Source: an uncultured Amylibacter sp. (GTDB taxonomy: Bacteria > Pseudomonadota > Alphaproteobacteria > Rhodobacterales > Rhodobacteraceae). Taken from it: 23,186 nucleotides of DNA. Every line of letters begins with the position of its first letter. The stretch's first letter is position 1. The translations under genes and the position numbers were made by a program. The stretch spans positions 1 to 23,186 of the forward strand of contig CALLAV010000196.1 in assembly GCA_938001995.1 (NCBI GenBank). Reading direction: 5' to 3'. Under the pieces are notes generated by a model. The model saw nothing but the letters and a program-made list of their open reading frames with translations, had not been told where the DNA came from and did not search any database. Of this stretch, positions 1 through 7,510 are shown one piece after another.

Positions 1-303
1 ATTTGGCCTATCGTTGCGACCCGTATCCCACAATTCGAGGCGGTGAAAATCACGGCGGAATGGGCGGGGCATTATGCGATGAACACCTTCGATCACAACG
101 CGATCATGGGGCCGCATACCAAGGTTGAGAACTTTATCAGCTTGAGCGGATTTTCGGGTCACGGGTTGCAGCAATCCCCTGCGATGGGGCGCGGTACTGC
201 GGAATGGCTGACCTATGGAGAATATCGCACGTTGGATTTGACTCCGTTTAACTATGCGCGGATTCCTGAGAACCGACCGATCATTGAAAAGGCGATCATC
301 TGA
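1..303 (+). CDS. FAD-dependent oxidoreductase (DAO family), C-terminal part
   Basis: This reading frame is open from the first base of the window and ends at TGA 301-303, so only the last 100 residues are present. The segment carries the pattern typical of the C-terminus of DAO-family flavoenzymes (sarcosine and D-amino-acid oxidase relatives): an aromatic 'EWAGHYAMNTFDHNAIMGPH' stretch followed by 'SGFSGHGLQQSPAMGRGTAE', the loop that closes over the flavin. The substrate cannot be told from this fragment. The stop codon shares one base with the ATG of the following aldolase gene, which indicates translational coupling and a shared operon. The family call is good; a specific oxidase name would be a guess. 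Confidence 0.8.
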   Translation: MWPIVATRIPQFEAVKITAEWAGHYAMNTFDHNAIMGPHTKVENFISLSGFSGHGLQQSPAMGRGTAEWLTYGEYRTLDLTPFNYARIPENRPIIEKAII

Positions 304-1079
304 TGGAACTGGAACGCAATCCGTTTGAGGCGGCGATCAAGGCTGGTGACAAGCAGCTGGGTCTGTGGATCAGCCTGTGCAGTGGGTTCGGGGCTGAGGT
401 GACGGCACCGTCTGGGTTTGATTGGGCGCTGATTGATATGGAACATTCGCCGAATGATTATCATTCGGTTTTGGCACAGTTGCAGGTGTTTGCGAGCTAC
501 GGCACGACGGCGATCGTACGGCCCGAGTGGAACGATACGGTGGCGGTGAAACGCTTGCTAGATCTGGGCGCGCAGGGGTTGCTTTTTCCAATGATCCAGA
601 GTGTTGAAGAAGCGGAGAAAGCTGTGGCGGCCACGCGGTATCCGCCGCATGGGGTGCGCGGCGTTTCGGGCAACACGCGGGCGAATAAGTTTGGGCGTGT
701 GTCCGATTATGTGGCACGTGTGGATGAAGAAACCACGGTGATTTTGCAGTTGGAAACGGCGGCAGCTGTGGCACAGGCCGAGGCAATTGGAACGGTGAAC
801 GGTGTGACAGGCGTGTTCTTTGGTCCAGCGGATATTGCGGCGGACATTGGGTTGGTCGGCAAGCCGATGGACCCAGCGGTTTGGGATTTGATTAAGCCAG
901 CGGCGAAGAAGTTGATGGACAAGGGCGTGCCTGTTGGAACGCTTGTGATGGACCCAGATTTCGCGGCGGATTTGTTGAACGATGGGTTTACCTTTGTGGC
1001 CTGCGGTTCGGATACGGGATTGTTGGCTAAGGCGTCGGATACGCTTTTGTCGACTGTGAAAAATAAATTGAAAGGATAA
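303..1079 (+). CDS. HpcH/HpaI family aldolase
   Basis: The 258-residue protein belongs to the class II, metal-dependent HpcH/HpaI aldolases, which cleave 2-keto-3-deoxy or 4-hydroxy-2-oxo acids to pyruvate and an aldehyde. The expected active-site set is visible: His48 in 'DMEHSP', Arg73 in 'IVRPEW', and the metal ligands Glu151 in 'LQLET' and Asp177 in 'GPADIA'. The signature 'GVRGVSGNTRANKFG' lies at 117-131. The length is normal for the family. The ATG overlaps the preceding stop by one base. With a uronate-dehydrogenase-like enzyme and an SDR downstream, the likely role is cleavage of a sugar-acid-derived keto-deoxy intermediate. The exact substrate (rhamnonate, hydroxy-oxoheptanedioate or another) cannot be read from sequence. 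Confidence 0.9.
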   Translation: MELERNPFEAAIKAGDKQLGLWISLCSGFGAEVTAPSGFDWALIDMEHSPNDYHSVLAQLQVFASYGTTAIVRPEWNDTVAVKRLLDLGAQGLLFPMIQSVEEAEKAVAATRYPPHGVRGVSGNTRANKFGRVSDYVARVDEETTVILQLETAAAVAQAEAIGTVNGVTGVFFGPADIAADIGLVGKPMDPAVWDLIKPAAKKLMDKGVPVGTLVMDPDFAADLLNDGFTFVACGSDTGLLAKASDTLLSTVKNKLKG

Positions 1080-1083
1080 ATCC

Positions 1084-1920
1084 ATGAAAAAGATTGTACT
1101 GACAGGGGCGGCTGGCCGTTTAGGATCGTACCTGCGCGAACCGCTCAGCAAAATGTGCGACGAGTTGGTGTCCACGGATATCAAAGACGATATCGGCACG
1201 ACCTATGACGGCGAAACGTACATCCAAGGCGATCTGGCCAGCATGGATGACATGGTGAAGGTCATGGAAGGCGCCGAGATGGTTGTCCACATGGGTGCGT
1301 TTGTGGATGAGGGGCCGTTTGAACAGCTGTTGGGGCCAAACTTTGTCGGGTCCTACAACGTGTGGGAAGCAGGTTACAAAGCAGGTGTACGGCGGATCGT
1401 TTATGGGTCTTCCATTCACGCGGTTGGGATGTATCCAAAGAACGAATTTATCGGGACAGATGTGCCGCATCGTCCTGATACGTTCTACGGTTTGGCGAAG
1501 TGCTTTACCGAGGATTTGGGTCGCATGTATTGGGAGAAGCGCGGGATGGAGAGTGTGCATATGCGCATCTTGTCTTGTGCGCAGCCCAATAATGCGCGCG
1601 CTCTTGGGTCGTATCTGTCATACGACGATCTGATCCAATTGGTGACGCGGTGCCTTGATACGCCCGTAACTGGCTTTGCCGTAATTTACGGTGTGTCGAA
1701 CAATGATCGTGTGCCAGTGGATAACGCGAAGGCGTCTTTCCTTGGCTATCGTCCGAAAGATAACGCTGAAGAAGTGGCGGCAGAGGTTCTTGCGAATGAG
1801 CCGCAGATGGACCCGCATGATCCAAACCATATGTGTCACGGTGGTCCGTTTGCGGGCGTAGAACTTGGTAATAGTGGTTTGGCGGGCATGAATGTTGTGC
1901 AAGACGCGAAGGAGACCTGA
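1084..1920 (+). CDS. NAD(P)-dependent epimerase/dehydratase, uronate dehydrogenase-like
   Basis: The 278-residue protein is an extended-SDR (NAD-dependent epimerase/dehydratase) enzyme. The N-terminal nucleotide-binding loop TGAAGRLG is at residues 7-14 and the catalytic pair is Tyr135/Lys139 in 'FYGLAKC', with Ser109-Ser110 upstream. Overall pattern and length match bacterial uronate dehydrogenases (Agrobacterium Udh type), which oxidise galacturonate or glucuronate to aldarolactones: 'PFEQLLGPNFVGSYNVWEA', 'PDTFYGLAKCFTEDLGRMY' and 'FLGYRPKDNAE' all have close counterparts as I remember that family. An AAAGGA ribosome-binding site overlaps the aldolase stop codon. The gene sits four bases after the aldolase gene, consistent with joint sugar-acid catabolism. 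Substrate assignment is inferred. Confidence 0.85.
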   Translation: MKKIVLTGAAGRLGSYLREPLSKMCDELVSTDIKDDIGTTYDGETYIQGDLASMDDMVKVMEGAEMVVHMGAFVDEGPFEQLLGPNFVGSYNVWEAGYKAGVRRIVYGSSIHAVGMYPKNEFIGTDVPHRPDTFYGLAKCFTEDLGRMYWEKRGMESVHMRILSCAQPNNARALGSYLSYDDLIQLVTRCLDTPVTGFAVIYGVSNNDRVPVDNAKASFLGYRPKDNAEEVAAEVLANEPQMDPHDPNHMCHGGPFAGVELGNSGLAGMNVVQDAKET

Positions 1921-1922
1921 TT

Positions 1923-2630
1923 ATGGCTGATGTAAAAGTTGCGCTGGTGACGGCGGGCGGGTCTGGCATGGGCGCGGACAGTGCGCGCGCGCTGGCTGCG
2001 GATGGGTTTAAGGTTGGGATTTTGTCGTCGTCGGGCAAAGGCGAGGCCCTTGCTGCCGAACTGGGTGGCGTTGGCATCACAGGCACGAACAAATCGGACG
2101 ATGACTTACAAGCTTTGGTCGATGCGGCCATGTCTCATTGGGGACGGGTTGATGTCTTGGTAAATTCGGCCGGTCACGGTCCGCGTGCGCCAGTCTTGGA
2201 ATTGACGGATAACGACTGGCACGAAGGGCTGGAAGTGTACTTTTTGAATGCTGTAAGACCCTCGCGTTTGGTCACGCCGATCATGCAGAAACAGGGCGGC
2301 GGTGCGATTATCAACATTTCCACTTTCGCCGCGTTTGAACCTAATCCAGTGTTTCCTACATCGGGTGTTATGCGTGCAGGGTTAGCAGCCTTTACGAAGC
2401 TGTATGCAGATAAATACGCCGCCGAGAACATTCGTATGAACAACGTGCTGCCTGGTTTTATCGACAGCTTGCCTGAAAACGCAGACTTTAAGGCGCAAAT
2501 TCCGATGGGCCGTTATGGCAGCTCGCTCGGAGAAATCGCGTCGACGGTTGCATTTTTGGCGGGGGACGGTGGTGCGTATATCACGGGCCAAAACATCCGC
2601 GTAGACGGCGGAATAACGCGGTCCGTTTAA
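1923..2630 (+). CDS. Atypical short-chain dehydrogenase/reductase lacking YxxxK
   Basis: The 235-residue protein has the SDR fold: cofactor loop TAGGSGMG at 10-17, an NSAG motif at 81-84 (normally NNAG), the catalytic-strand Ser133 in 'NISTF', and a C-terminal 'YITGQNIRVDGG'. At the position where Tyr-x-x-x-Lys should follow Ser133 by 14 residues, the sequence reads Ser147-Gly-Val-Met-Arg151, so both Tyr and Lys are missing. The flanking 'RAGLAAFTKLYADKYAAENIR' aligns well with ordinary SDRs, so this is substitution, not misalignment. AAGGAG at 1909-1914 is a strong ribosome-binding site. It is the last gene of the catabolic operon. It may use an altered mechanism or act as a non-catalytic partner; the family membership is secure, the activity is not. 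Confidence 0.85.
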   Translation: MADVKVALVTAGGSGMGADSARALAADGFKVGILSSSGKGEALAAELGGVGITGTNKSDDDLQALVDAAMSHWGRVDVLVNSAGHGPRAPVLELTDNDWHEGLEVYFLNAVRPSRLVTPIMQKQGGGAIINISTFAAFEPNPVFPTSGVMRAGLAAFTKLYADKYAAENIRMNNVLPGFIDSLPENADFKAQIPMGRYGSSLGEIASTVAFLAGDGGAYITGQNIRVDGGITRSV

Positions 2631-2643
2631 CGGGGTAAGCGGC

Positions 2644-3042
2644 CTATTCGATCTGTTCGATTGGGCCGCCTGCTTTTTGCCACGCGCCAAAGCCGCCTTC
2701 AATGTGGGCCACAGGTTCTAGGCCCATTTCCTGTGCCAGTTGCGCTGAAAGGGCAGACCGCCACGCGCTGGCGCAGTAAAAAACGTAGGTTTTGTCCTGG
2801 TTGAAGACATCTTTGTGATAGGGACTTTCTGGGTCGATCCAGAATTCTAGCATTCCGCGGGGGCAGGAAAATGCCCCTGGAATTTTGCCACCGCGTTTGA
2901 TTTCGCGCGGGTCACGCAGATCAACGATCACGTGGTCTTCGCTGTCGACAAGCGCAAAGGCGTCTTTGGTAGGAATGGTCGTCACCTCTGTGTTTGCTTC
3001 GGCGATCATGTCTTTGACGTGTTTAGTGATGTTTTGCGGCAT
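2644..3042 (-). CDS. Rhodanese-like domain protein
   Basis: A single-domain rhodanese of 132 residues, probably cytoplasmic as no signal peptide is seen. The active-site loop is C90-A-S-A-W-R95, followed by a helix, as in sulfurtransferases that carry a persulfide on the cysteine. 'VIVDLRDPREIKRGGKIPGA' is the typical N-terminal strand and loop. The reading frame stays open to 3243, but that extension would overlap the permease gene by 139 bp. The ATG at 3042 is preceded by AAGGAAAA at good spacing, so the short form is preferred. It follows the permease gene on the same strand with a 62-base gap and may be cotranscribed. The physiological sulfur acceptor is unknown. Confidence 0.9.
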   Translation of the reverse strand: MPQNITKHVKDMIAEANTEVTTIPTKDAFALVDSEDHVIVDLRDPREIKRGGKIPGAFSCPRGMLEFWIDPESPYHKDVFNQDKTYVFYCASAWRSALSAQLAQEMGLEPVAHIEGGFGAWQKAGGPIEQIE

Positions 3043-3104
3043 GGGCGTTTTCCTTTTTGGTATTAGGCACAATGGGCAGGCGCAGCACAAGACACCTGTT
3101 TGAT

Positions 3105-3989
3105 TTACGGCTCCGATTGTGTGGTCAACCGCCGTTCGCGCCACATGGTAAACAGACCAGCAGATAGGATAACAATCATGCCGACAATGGTCCAAAAATC
3201 TGGAATGTCGCCAAACACCAACCAACCGAGCCCAATGGCCCAAAGCATTACCGTATAACGAAAGGACGATACGATCGCGACATCGCCCACGCGCATTGTC
3301 GCGACTGCACAGTAATAACCGACCATTAGAAATACGGCCGACAGTGCGAGTATGCCAATTTCAAACAGCGAAGGGTTTTGCCAGTTTTGAGTGACAAGAA
3401 TGCCGACCCCACCTGTCATTGTAATCGCGAGCGCCGCAACAAAAGCCACCAGTGCAGATGGAATGGATGGGCTGAGTTGGCGCGCTGTCAGATCGCGCAA
3501 CGTGACGAATGCCACCGCTACCAGTCCGAGTAATGAGTACGCGTTAAATCCCGCGAGCCCTGGACGCACAATGATGAGGACACCAAGAAAGCCTATGACG
3601 ATTGCCGCGATCCTTTGGCGACCGATTGGCTCGCTTAAGAACAATGCGGCGGCCAAGGTGATGGACAATGGCAAAGCTTGTAAAATGGCAGTGATATTGG
3701 CGAGCGGAAGGTTGAACAGAGCGGTTAGAAACGACAGCGTCGCGCCAATTTCGGCAAAGGATCGTAGGCTAATCAGGCGCACGTCGCGCATCTTTGGGAG
3801 GATTGTAAATGCCCCCAAAGCATATGCCAGTGCTGCCATGATCGTAATGGCAAAGAGCCCACGGATGAAGATGGCCTGAAACAATCCGAGGTCGGCACCA
3901 CCAAATTTAAGCGCCGTGTCATTTAAGGCAAAGCCAGCCATCGAGGCGGACATCAGTGCCGCACCGCGCATATTTGGAGAGAGGTTCAT
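3105..3989 (-). CDS. EamA/DMT-superfamily permease
   Basis: The 294-residue protein is almost entirely hydrophobic with about ten predicted membrane helices arranged as two EamA repeats, the drug/metabolite transporter architecture. Typical features are 'LRSFAEIGATLSFLTALFNLPLANITAILQALPLSI' type helices, with the 'LFLSEPIGRQRIAAIVIGFLGVLII' segment near the middle and the matching 'LVFGDIPDFWTIVGMIVIL' segment near the end of the second repeat. It acts in the inner membrane as a metabolite exporter or importer; the substrate cannot be told. It is followed by the rhodanese gene on the same strand and lies 79 bases downstream of the OmpA-type gene, with no clear terminator between them. Confidence 0.88.
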   Translation of the reverse strand: MNLSPNMRGAALMSASMAGFALNDTALKFGGADLGLFQAIFIRGLFAITIMAALAYALGAFTILPKMRDVRLISLRSFAEIGATLSFLTALFNLPLANITAILQALPLSITLAAALFLSEPIGRQRIAAIVIGFLGVLIIVRPGLAGFNAYSLLGLVAVAFVTLRDLTARQLSPSIPSALVAFVAALAITMTGGVGILVTQNWQNPSLFEIGILALSAVFLMVGYYCAVATMRVGDVAIVSSFRYTVMLWAIGLGWLVFGDIPDFWTIVGMIVILSAGLFTMWRERRLTTQSEP

Positions 3990-4068
3990 TCAAGGCCAAA
4001 AATTGGGTTTCACTTGCTGAATGTAACATGCAAAATGTACGAGGGTCTAACGCTCAATGAGGCAGTGC

Positions 4069-4659
4069 CTAAGGCGTTGCGCAAGACCGCGCAAAGATTG
4101 TCACTCTTCGGTGGAGCGCATTTTCAGGGGCCAGCCCTGTAACCAAATTGTCCTCACCATCTGACAGTACTTCTTGAATACGCGATCCATCTTGGATGCG
4201 CTGACGCAGGTACTGTGCAACCACATTTGCACGTTTCATCCCCATCTCTTTGTTCAGATTTGAAGGGCCCGAGGCATCTGAATGCCCGACCAAACGCAGG
4301 CAAGCGGTGTTGAGCACACTTGTGTTGAGAATCCGCCCTAGCGTATTGAGCTTTTCGAGTGCTTGATCATCCAAACGATCACCACCTTTGCGGAAGAACA
4401 CATTGTTTTCGTTCAGTTCTTGCTGAGATACACTTAGATTTGAAGAAGTTTGAGCGACCGGCGTTGGTTCAGCCTCCTTGGCAGGTTTTACATAAATATC
4501 ATCTTGTGGGTCGCATCCTTCGGGCGCGATTCCATACTGTGCCAAAATATCCGCACAGACTTGCATTGCTGCGCTGGACTGGGCCTGTGCGAATTGAGGG
4601 GACGTCAAAAATAGCGCCATCAAAACCGTATAAATGACTCTGATCATTGGATTCCGCAT
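4069..4659 (-). CDS. Small OmpA-family periplasmic protein (first of two)
   Basis: The 196-residue protein has a signal peptide (basic start, hydrophobic 8-20, cleavage after about 'AQA' at 24-26), a short Cys-containing region (C35, C49), a polar linker, and a C-terminal OmpA-like peptidoglycan-binding domain at about 85-190. The domain has 'LVGHSDASG' with Asp128 and Arg143 fifteen residues later, the spacing of the diaminopimelate-binding Asp/Arg pair in OmpA, and a closing 'HRRVTIFARSC'. AGGAGG at 4666-4671 sits six bases before the ATG at 4659, so this start is preferred over an in-frame ATG at 4683. There is no beta-barrel domain and no lipobox. It diverges from the polysaccharide operon, suggesting an envelope-anchoring role there. 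Confidence 0.88.
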   Translation of the reverse strand: MRNPMIRVIYTVLMALFLTSPQFAQAQSSAAMQVCADILAQYGIAPEGCDPQDDIYVKPAKEAEPTPVAQTSSNLSVSQQELNENNVFFRKGGDRLDDQALEKLNTLGRILNTSVLNTACLRLVGHSDASGPSNLNKEMGMKRANVVAQYLRQRIQDGSRIQEVLSDGEDNLVTGLAPENALHRRVTIFARSCATP

Positions 4660-4811
4660 AGTGATCCTCCTGAACCCGAGCATTAGGGTAAGGCTCCTAA
4701 CAAAGGGTGAAGAACAAACAGGGAATTTTCAAAATTTTATGCGTCAATGTTTACGAATTTTTCTGATTCTCCGCGCAATGGTGCAGGCTACCGAACTCAA
4801 AGGGCCGAATT
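4660..4811. promoter_or_regulatory. Divergent intergenic region, OmpA-type gene / acyltransferase operon
   Basis: This 152-base gap separates two divergent genes and must hold promoters for both. It is AT-rich in its central part (about 4720-4765), with short A/T inverted segments around 'attttcaaaattttat'. AGGAGG for the minus-strand gene is at 4666-4671. An AGGG at 4801-4804 precedes the GTG start at 4812. I see no convincing -35/-10 pair or operator. Confidence 0.4.
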
Positions 4812-5972
4812 GTGCACACACCAGCGACGACTCCATCAGAAAACCGTCTGACTTGGCTTGATAGCTTGCGATTAACGGCGGGTGTTTCGATGGTTGGGTT
4901 GCATTCTACGTCCGATTCCATGGGTCAGCCATTTACGCAATACGATCAGGCAGAACGGGTGCTGCCGATGCTGCTACGCGCGGTGATATATACGGCGCGC
5001 ACGGAACTATTTCTGATCATTTCGATCTTTCTGCTGCTAATGGCATTGGACAAACGTCCCAAAACATACGGGGCAACAATTGCGGTTCAAGCCCGTCGAT
5101 TGTTAGTGCCGTTTCTATTTTGGACGGTGTTTTACGCCTTTTACAATCTGATCAAAGCTGGTGCTTTTGGGTACCAGGATGCAGTGTTTCAGGCATTGGC
5201 CTCACCGTTTGAATGGGTGGGGTATGTGCTGCTGGGTTCTGTGAAATACCACATGCACTTTATCCCCACTCTGTTTGGTCTGATCTTGATGTACCCACTG
5301 TTTATCATTGCAAAACGGTATCCAATTCTGGGTCTTTTGGTCTTTGTTTGTTTGCTAATCAAACGTGATTTAGACGCGTTTGTGTTTTCCCATTTCTGGG
5401 GGACAGAGGCACTGCCTTACCTTGTTAGAGGTGTTAAAATTGTGACCTACGCTGGCTATGGGCTTATAGCGGGTGCGTTTTTGGGGTTGTGGCAACAAAC
5501 GACGGCGCAATGGCGCGAACGCTTTGTGCCGCTCCTTCTGTTTTTTGCGGCGTTGCTTTTTACTATCAAACTTGTTGCGACTTGGAAGACAGTTGAAACG
5601 GGTAAATGGCCGTTTGATTACGCAGGTGGATACTACGCAGATTTTCTCATGCCCATCGTTTTATTCGCGGTCGCGCTGGCGCTTGGTCACCGTAATTGGC
5701 CTATGATCTTGACGCGGCTGGCGCCTTATAGTTTCGGGATTTACCTCTGCCATCCGATTTTTTTAGATCTGATAGAAATTTGGGTTAGCGGTGAAACTCT
5801 GTCCCCAATTGGGCAGGTGAGCGTGAAGATTATCGCCGCGATTGTTTTGACATCTGCCTTAGTTTGGATCCTGGAGCGGACTCGCGTTTTGGGCTGGACT
5901 GTGGGCCTCGGCCCATTACCAAATTTCGAAAATTCCGACAAAAAGACCAAAAGGGGTATGCGCGATGCTTGA
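4812..5972 (+). CDS. Acyltransferase family 3 membrane protein
   Basis: The 386-residue integral membrane protein has about ten helices and the acyltransferase-3 pattern: N-terminal 'RLTWLDSLRLTAGVSMVGLH' with the conserved Arg20 and His31, 'RTELFLIISIFLLLMAL', 'QARRLLVPFLFW' at about 92-103, and a C-terminal 'LAPYSFGIYLCHPIFLDL'. Family members transfer acetyl, succinyl or other acyl groups to sugars on extracytoplasmic polysaccharides. The GTG start at 4812 is needed to keep the conserved first motif, and AGGG lies seven bases upstream. Its stop overlaps the next gene by eight bases, implying coupled translation. In context it probably decorates the polymer made by the downstream GT2 synthase; the acyl group is unknown. 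Confidence 0.85.
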   Translation: MHTPATTPSENRLTWLDSLRLTAGVSMVGLHSTSDSMGQPFTQYDQAERVLPMLLRAVIYTARTELFLIISIFLLLMALDKRPKTYGATIAVQARRLLVPFLFWTVFYAFYNLIKAGAFGYQDAVFQALASPFEWVGYVLLGSVKYHMHFIPTLFGLILMYPLFIIAKRYPILGLLVFVCLLIKRDLDAFVFSHFWGTEALPYLVRGVKIVTYAGYGLIAGAFLGLWQQTTAQWRERFVPLLLFFAALLFTIKLVATWKTVETGKWPFDYAGGYYADFLMPIVLFAVALALGHRNWPMILTRLAPYSFGIYLCHPIFLDLIEIWVSGETLSPIGQVSVKIIAAIVLTSALVWILERTRVLGWTVGLGPLPNFENSDKKTKRGMRDA

Positions 5973-7407
5973 GTGTGAAATTTCCGAAGACCAAGGCATT
6001 GCGACCGTTACGCTAAAGAAACCAAGGTTTGGTTTTGGTGCGGGGCAGACACTAGAGGACGGGCTCAGTACCCTTGAGCAGCTTGACCCCAAAGGCATCA
6101 TTTTTGATGCCTCTGGACTAAAAAAAATGAGTCATGGGATGTTGGTTGGCTTGTTGGATGTGTTCATTCGGTTGGAACGAGCCCGGGCATTTCGCTCGTT
6201 TGCTTTGGCTTTGGCGTTGTGTTCTTTGCCCGAAAAAACCTTCGCACTTGCAAAAGCGCAAGGTTTTGACCGCATCATCCCTCTCTTTTCAAACATAAAA
6301 TCTGCGCGTGCCCATACAAGTTTTAAATCTATTCAGCTTCAAGGCGTTCCCAGCGTTGTTCTTTGCGCCAATCAAGGTACGCGACTTGCACCAATGACCA
6401 ATGAAACACCTGCGGCACTGCTCGACTTTTTGGGGCGCCCAATGCTTGGACGTGTTTTAGATCATGCTGGTAAGTTCGGATTGCGCCATTTTATCGTAAA
6501 CCCAGGTTTTTGCGAACGGCAAGTCAATGATTTTGCTCAAAAACAGACAGCTGCCTCTATCTTTTGCGTCAATGAATCATCTTGGCAGACCAAGCAATTT
6601 GATGATGTGGCAACTCTGGTTCGGTTGCACAGGGCACATGGCGGCTTTGGGCGAGACACGTTTGTTTTTCAATCAAATGTGCTGTCGGACGCGGATCTTG
6701 GGGATATGATGCAATTCCATCGTAAAACGGGTGCAGACGCGACCATTGCAGTGGGGCAAAATCGGCGCCCTTCGGCGTGTGATGGTGGCGATCAAAATAC
6801 GGATCACCTTGCTTCGGCGATCCTTTTGTCGCCGTGGGCCGCAGAAACGCTCGCAAAACAGAGTTACAAAATACGCGACACAAGGATAATTCCTGCGCTA
6901 AGAGCAGCACATTTGGATATTCAGTTGTTCGTGTCAGATCATTCCGCTGCAGCCATTAAATGTGGCGCGGATTATTTTGCTTGTCAGGCGGCTGTTTTGA
7001 AACACTGCGCTTTTGGTGTGAAACCCATTGGGGACGAAATCGCGCCTCAAACTTGGCTTGCCTATGGCAGTGAAGTGGACTCCAAAGTCGAAATTGGAGG
7101 CCCCTGTTTTATCGCAGAAAATGCGCGCGTCTCGCGGGGAACAGTTTTGCAAGGGACCAACGTGATTGGAGATCGCTCAATTGTGCATCGCAATGCAGTT
7201 CTTTCGAACAGTATCTTAATGCCAGACACGCAAGCTCATAAAAACAGTTTCGTCGATCATATTATCACGAGCGCAAAATGGTCCATCAATCACAGATTTG
7301 CCGACGGAAGTTTGCAGAATCGCGCAGTTCTTGACGGGATAAGCTCGGCAATGGAGGTGACGGAGACGCACCAAGACAGATTCCCAAAAATCGCAGAAAT
7401 TGCTTAG
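5965..7407 (+). CDS. STAS domain fused to degenerate sugar-nucleotidyltransferase with C-terminal beta-helix
   Basis: The 480-residue soluble protein has three parts. Residues 1-118 read as a STAS domain (anti-sigma-antagonist fold): 'GIIFDASGLKKMSHGMLVGLL' and a closing 'AKAQGFDRIIPLFSNIKSA'. The site next to the conserved Gly58, Ser in SpoIIAA-type proteins, is His57, with Ser56 before it. Residues 128-340 read as a GT-A nucleotidyltransferase: 'VVLCANQGTRLAPMTNETPAA', then 'FVFQSNVLSDADL'. The usual G-G-x-G-T-R-L...P-K-P is altered (Asn136, and Ala150 for Lys), and the metal-binding Gly-Asp is Ser237-Asn238. Residues 365-435 look like left-handed beta-helix hexad repeats. It may be a regulatory pseudoenzyme that senses a sugar nucleotide. 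It overlaps the acyltransferase gene by eight bases. Fold calls are good, lack of activity is inferred. Confidence 0.8.
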   Translation: MLECEISEDQGIATVTLKKPRFGFGAGQTLEDGLSTLEQLDPKGIIFDASGLKKMSHGMLVGLLDVFIRLERARAFRSFALALALCSLPEKTFALAKAQGFDRIIPLFSNIKSARAHTSFKSIQLQGVPSVVLCANQGTRLAPMTNETPAALLDFLGRPMLGRVLDHAGKFGLRHFIVNPGFCERQVNDFAQKQTAASIFCVNESSWQTKQFDDVATLVRLHRAHGGFGRDTFVFQSNVLSDADLGDMMQFHRKTGADATIAVGQNRRPSACDGGDQNTDHLASAILLSPWAAETLAKQSYKIRDTRIIPALRAAHLDIQLFVSDHSAAAIKCGADYFACQAAVLKHCAFGVKPIGDEIAPQTWLAYGSEVDSKVEIGGPCFIAENARVSRGTVLQGTNVIGDRSIVHRNAVLSNSILMPDTQAHKNSFVDHIITSAKWSINHRFADGSLQNRAVLDGISSAMEVTETHQDRFPKIAEIA

Positions 7408-7510
7408 AATAAGGATGAACCGTGTTTTGGTTACAATGCATTAACCAGCTCCAAATATAGTCAGAGTAAGGAACCGAACGCGTAAATAGATATCGGTAGG
7501 GAGCCATTTT
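7408..7510 (+). promoter_or_regulatory. Intergenic gap before GT2 synthase
   Basis: A 103-base gap within the otherwise overlapping operon. It contains a single TTAACC (7441-7446) and a strong ribosome-binding site AGGGAG at 7498-7503, seven bases before the ATG at 7511. The unusual size of the gap in a tightly packed operon leaves room for an internal promoter, but I see no clear promoter or terminator hairpin. Confidence 0.35.

Noticed and set aside
558..1199. Long minus-strand frame of 213 codons opposite the aldolase and dehydrogenase genes
   Set aside because: It lies opposite two well-supported genes, spans their junction, and its translation has no recognisable domain; it is a shadow of their codon use.
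1505..2131. Minus-strand frame of 208 codons opposite the dehydrogenase and SDR genes
   Set aside because: Shadow frame; residue composition is unlike a folded protein and both plus-strand genes are secure.
3043..3243. N-terminal extension of the rhodanese frame up to 3243
   Set aside because: It would overlap the permease gene by 139 bases, its sequence looks non-coding, and the ATG at 3042 has a good ribosome-binding site and a normal rhodanese length.
3391..3879. Plus-strand frame of 162 codons opposite the permease
   Set aside because: Antisense shadow of hydrophobic codons, no ribosome-binding site or domain.
4060..4075. Short AGGC/GCCT inverted repeat at the end of the OmpA-type gene
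   Set aside because: Four-base stem with no T-tract on the minus strand; too weak for a terminator.
7430..7446. CtrA box before the GT2 gene
   Set aside because: Only one TTAACC half is good; the partner half 11 bases upstream mismatches at two positions.
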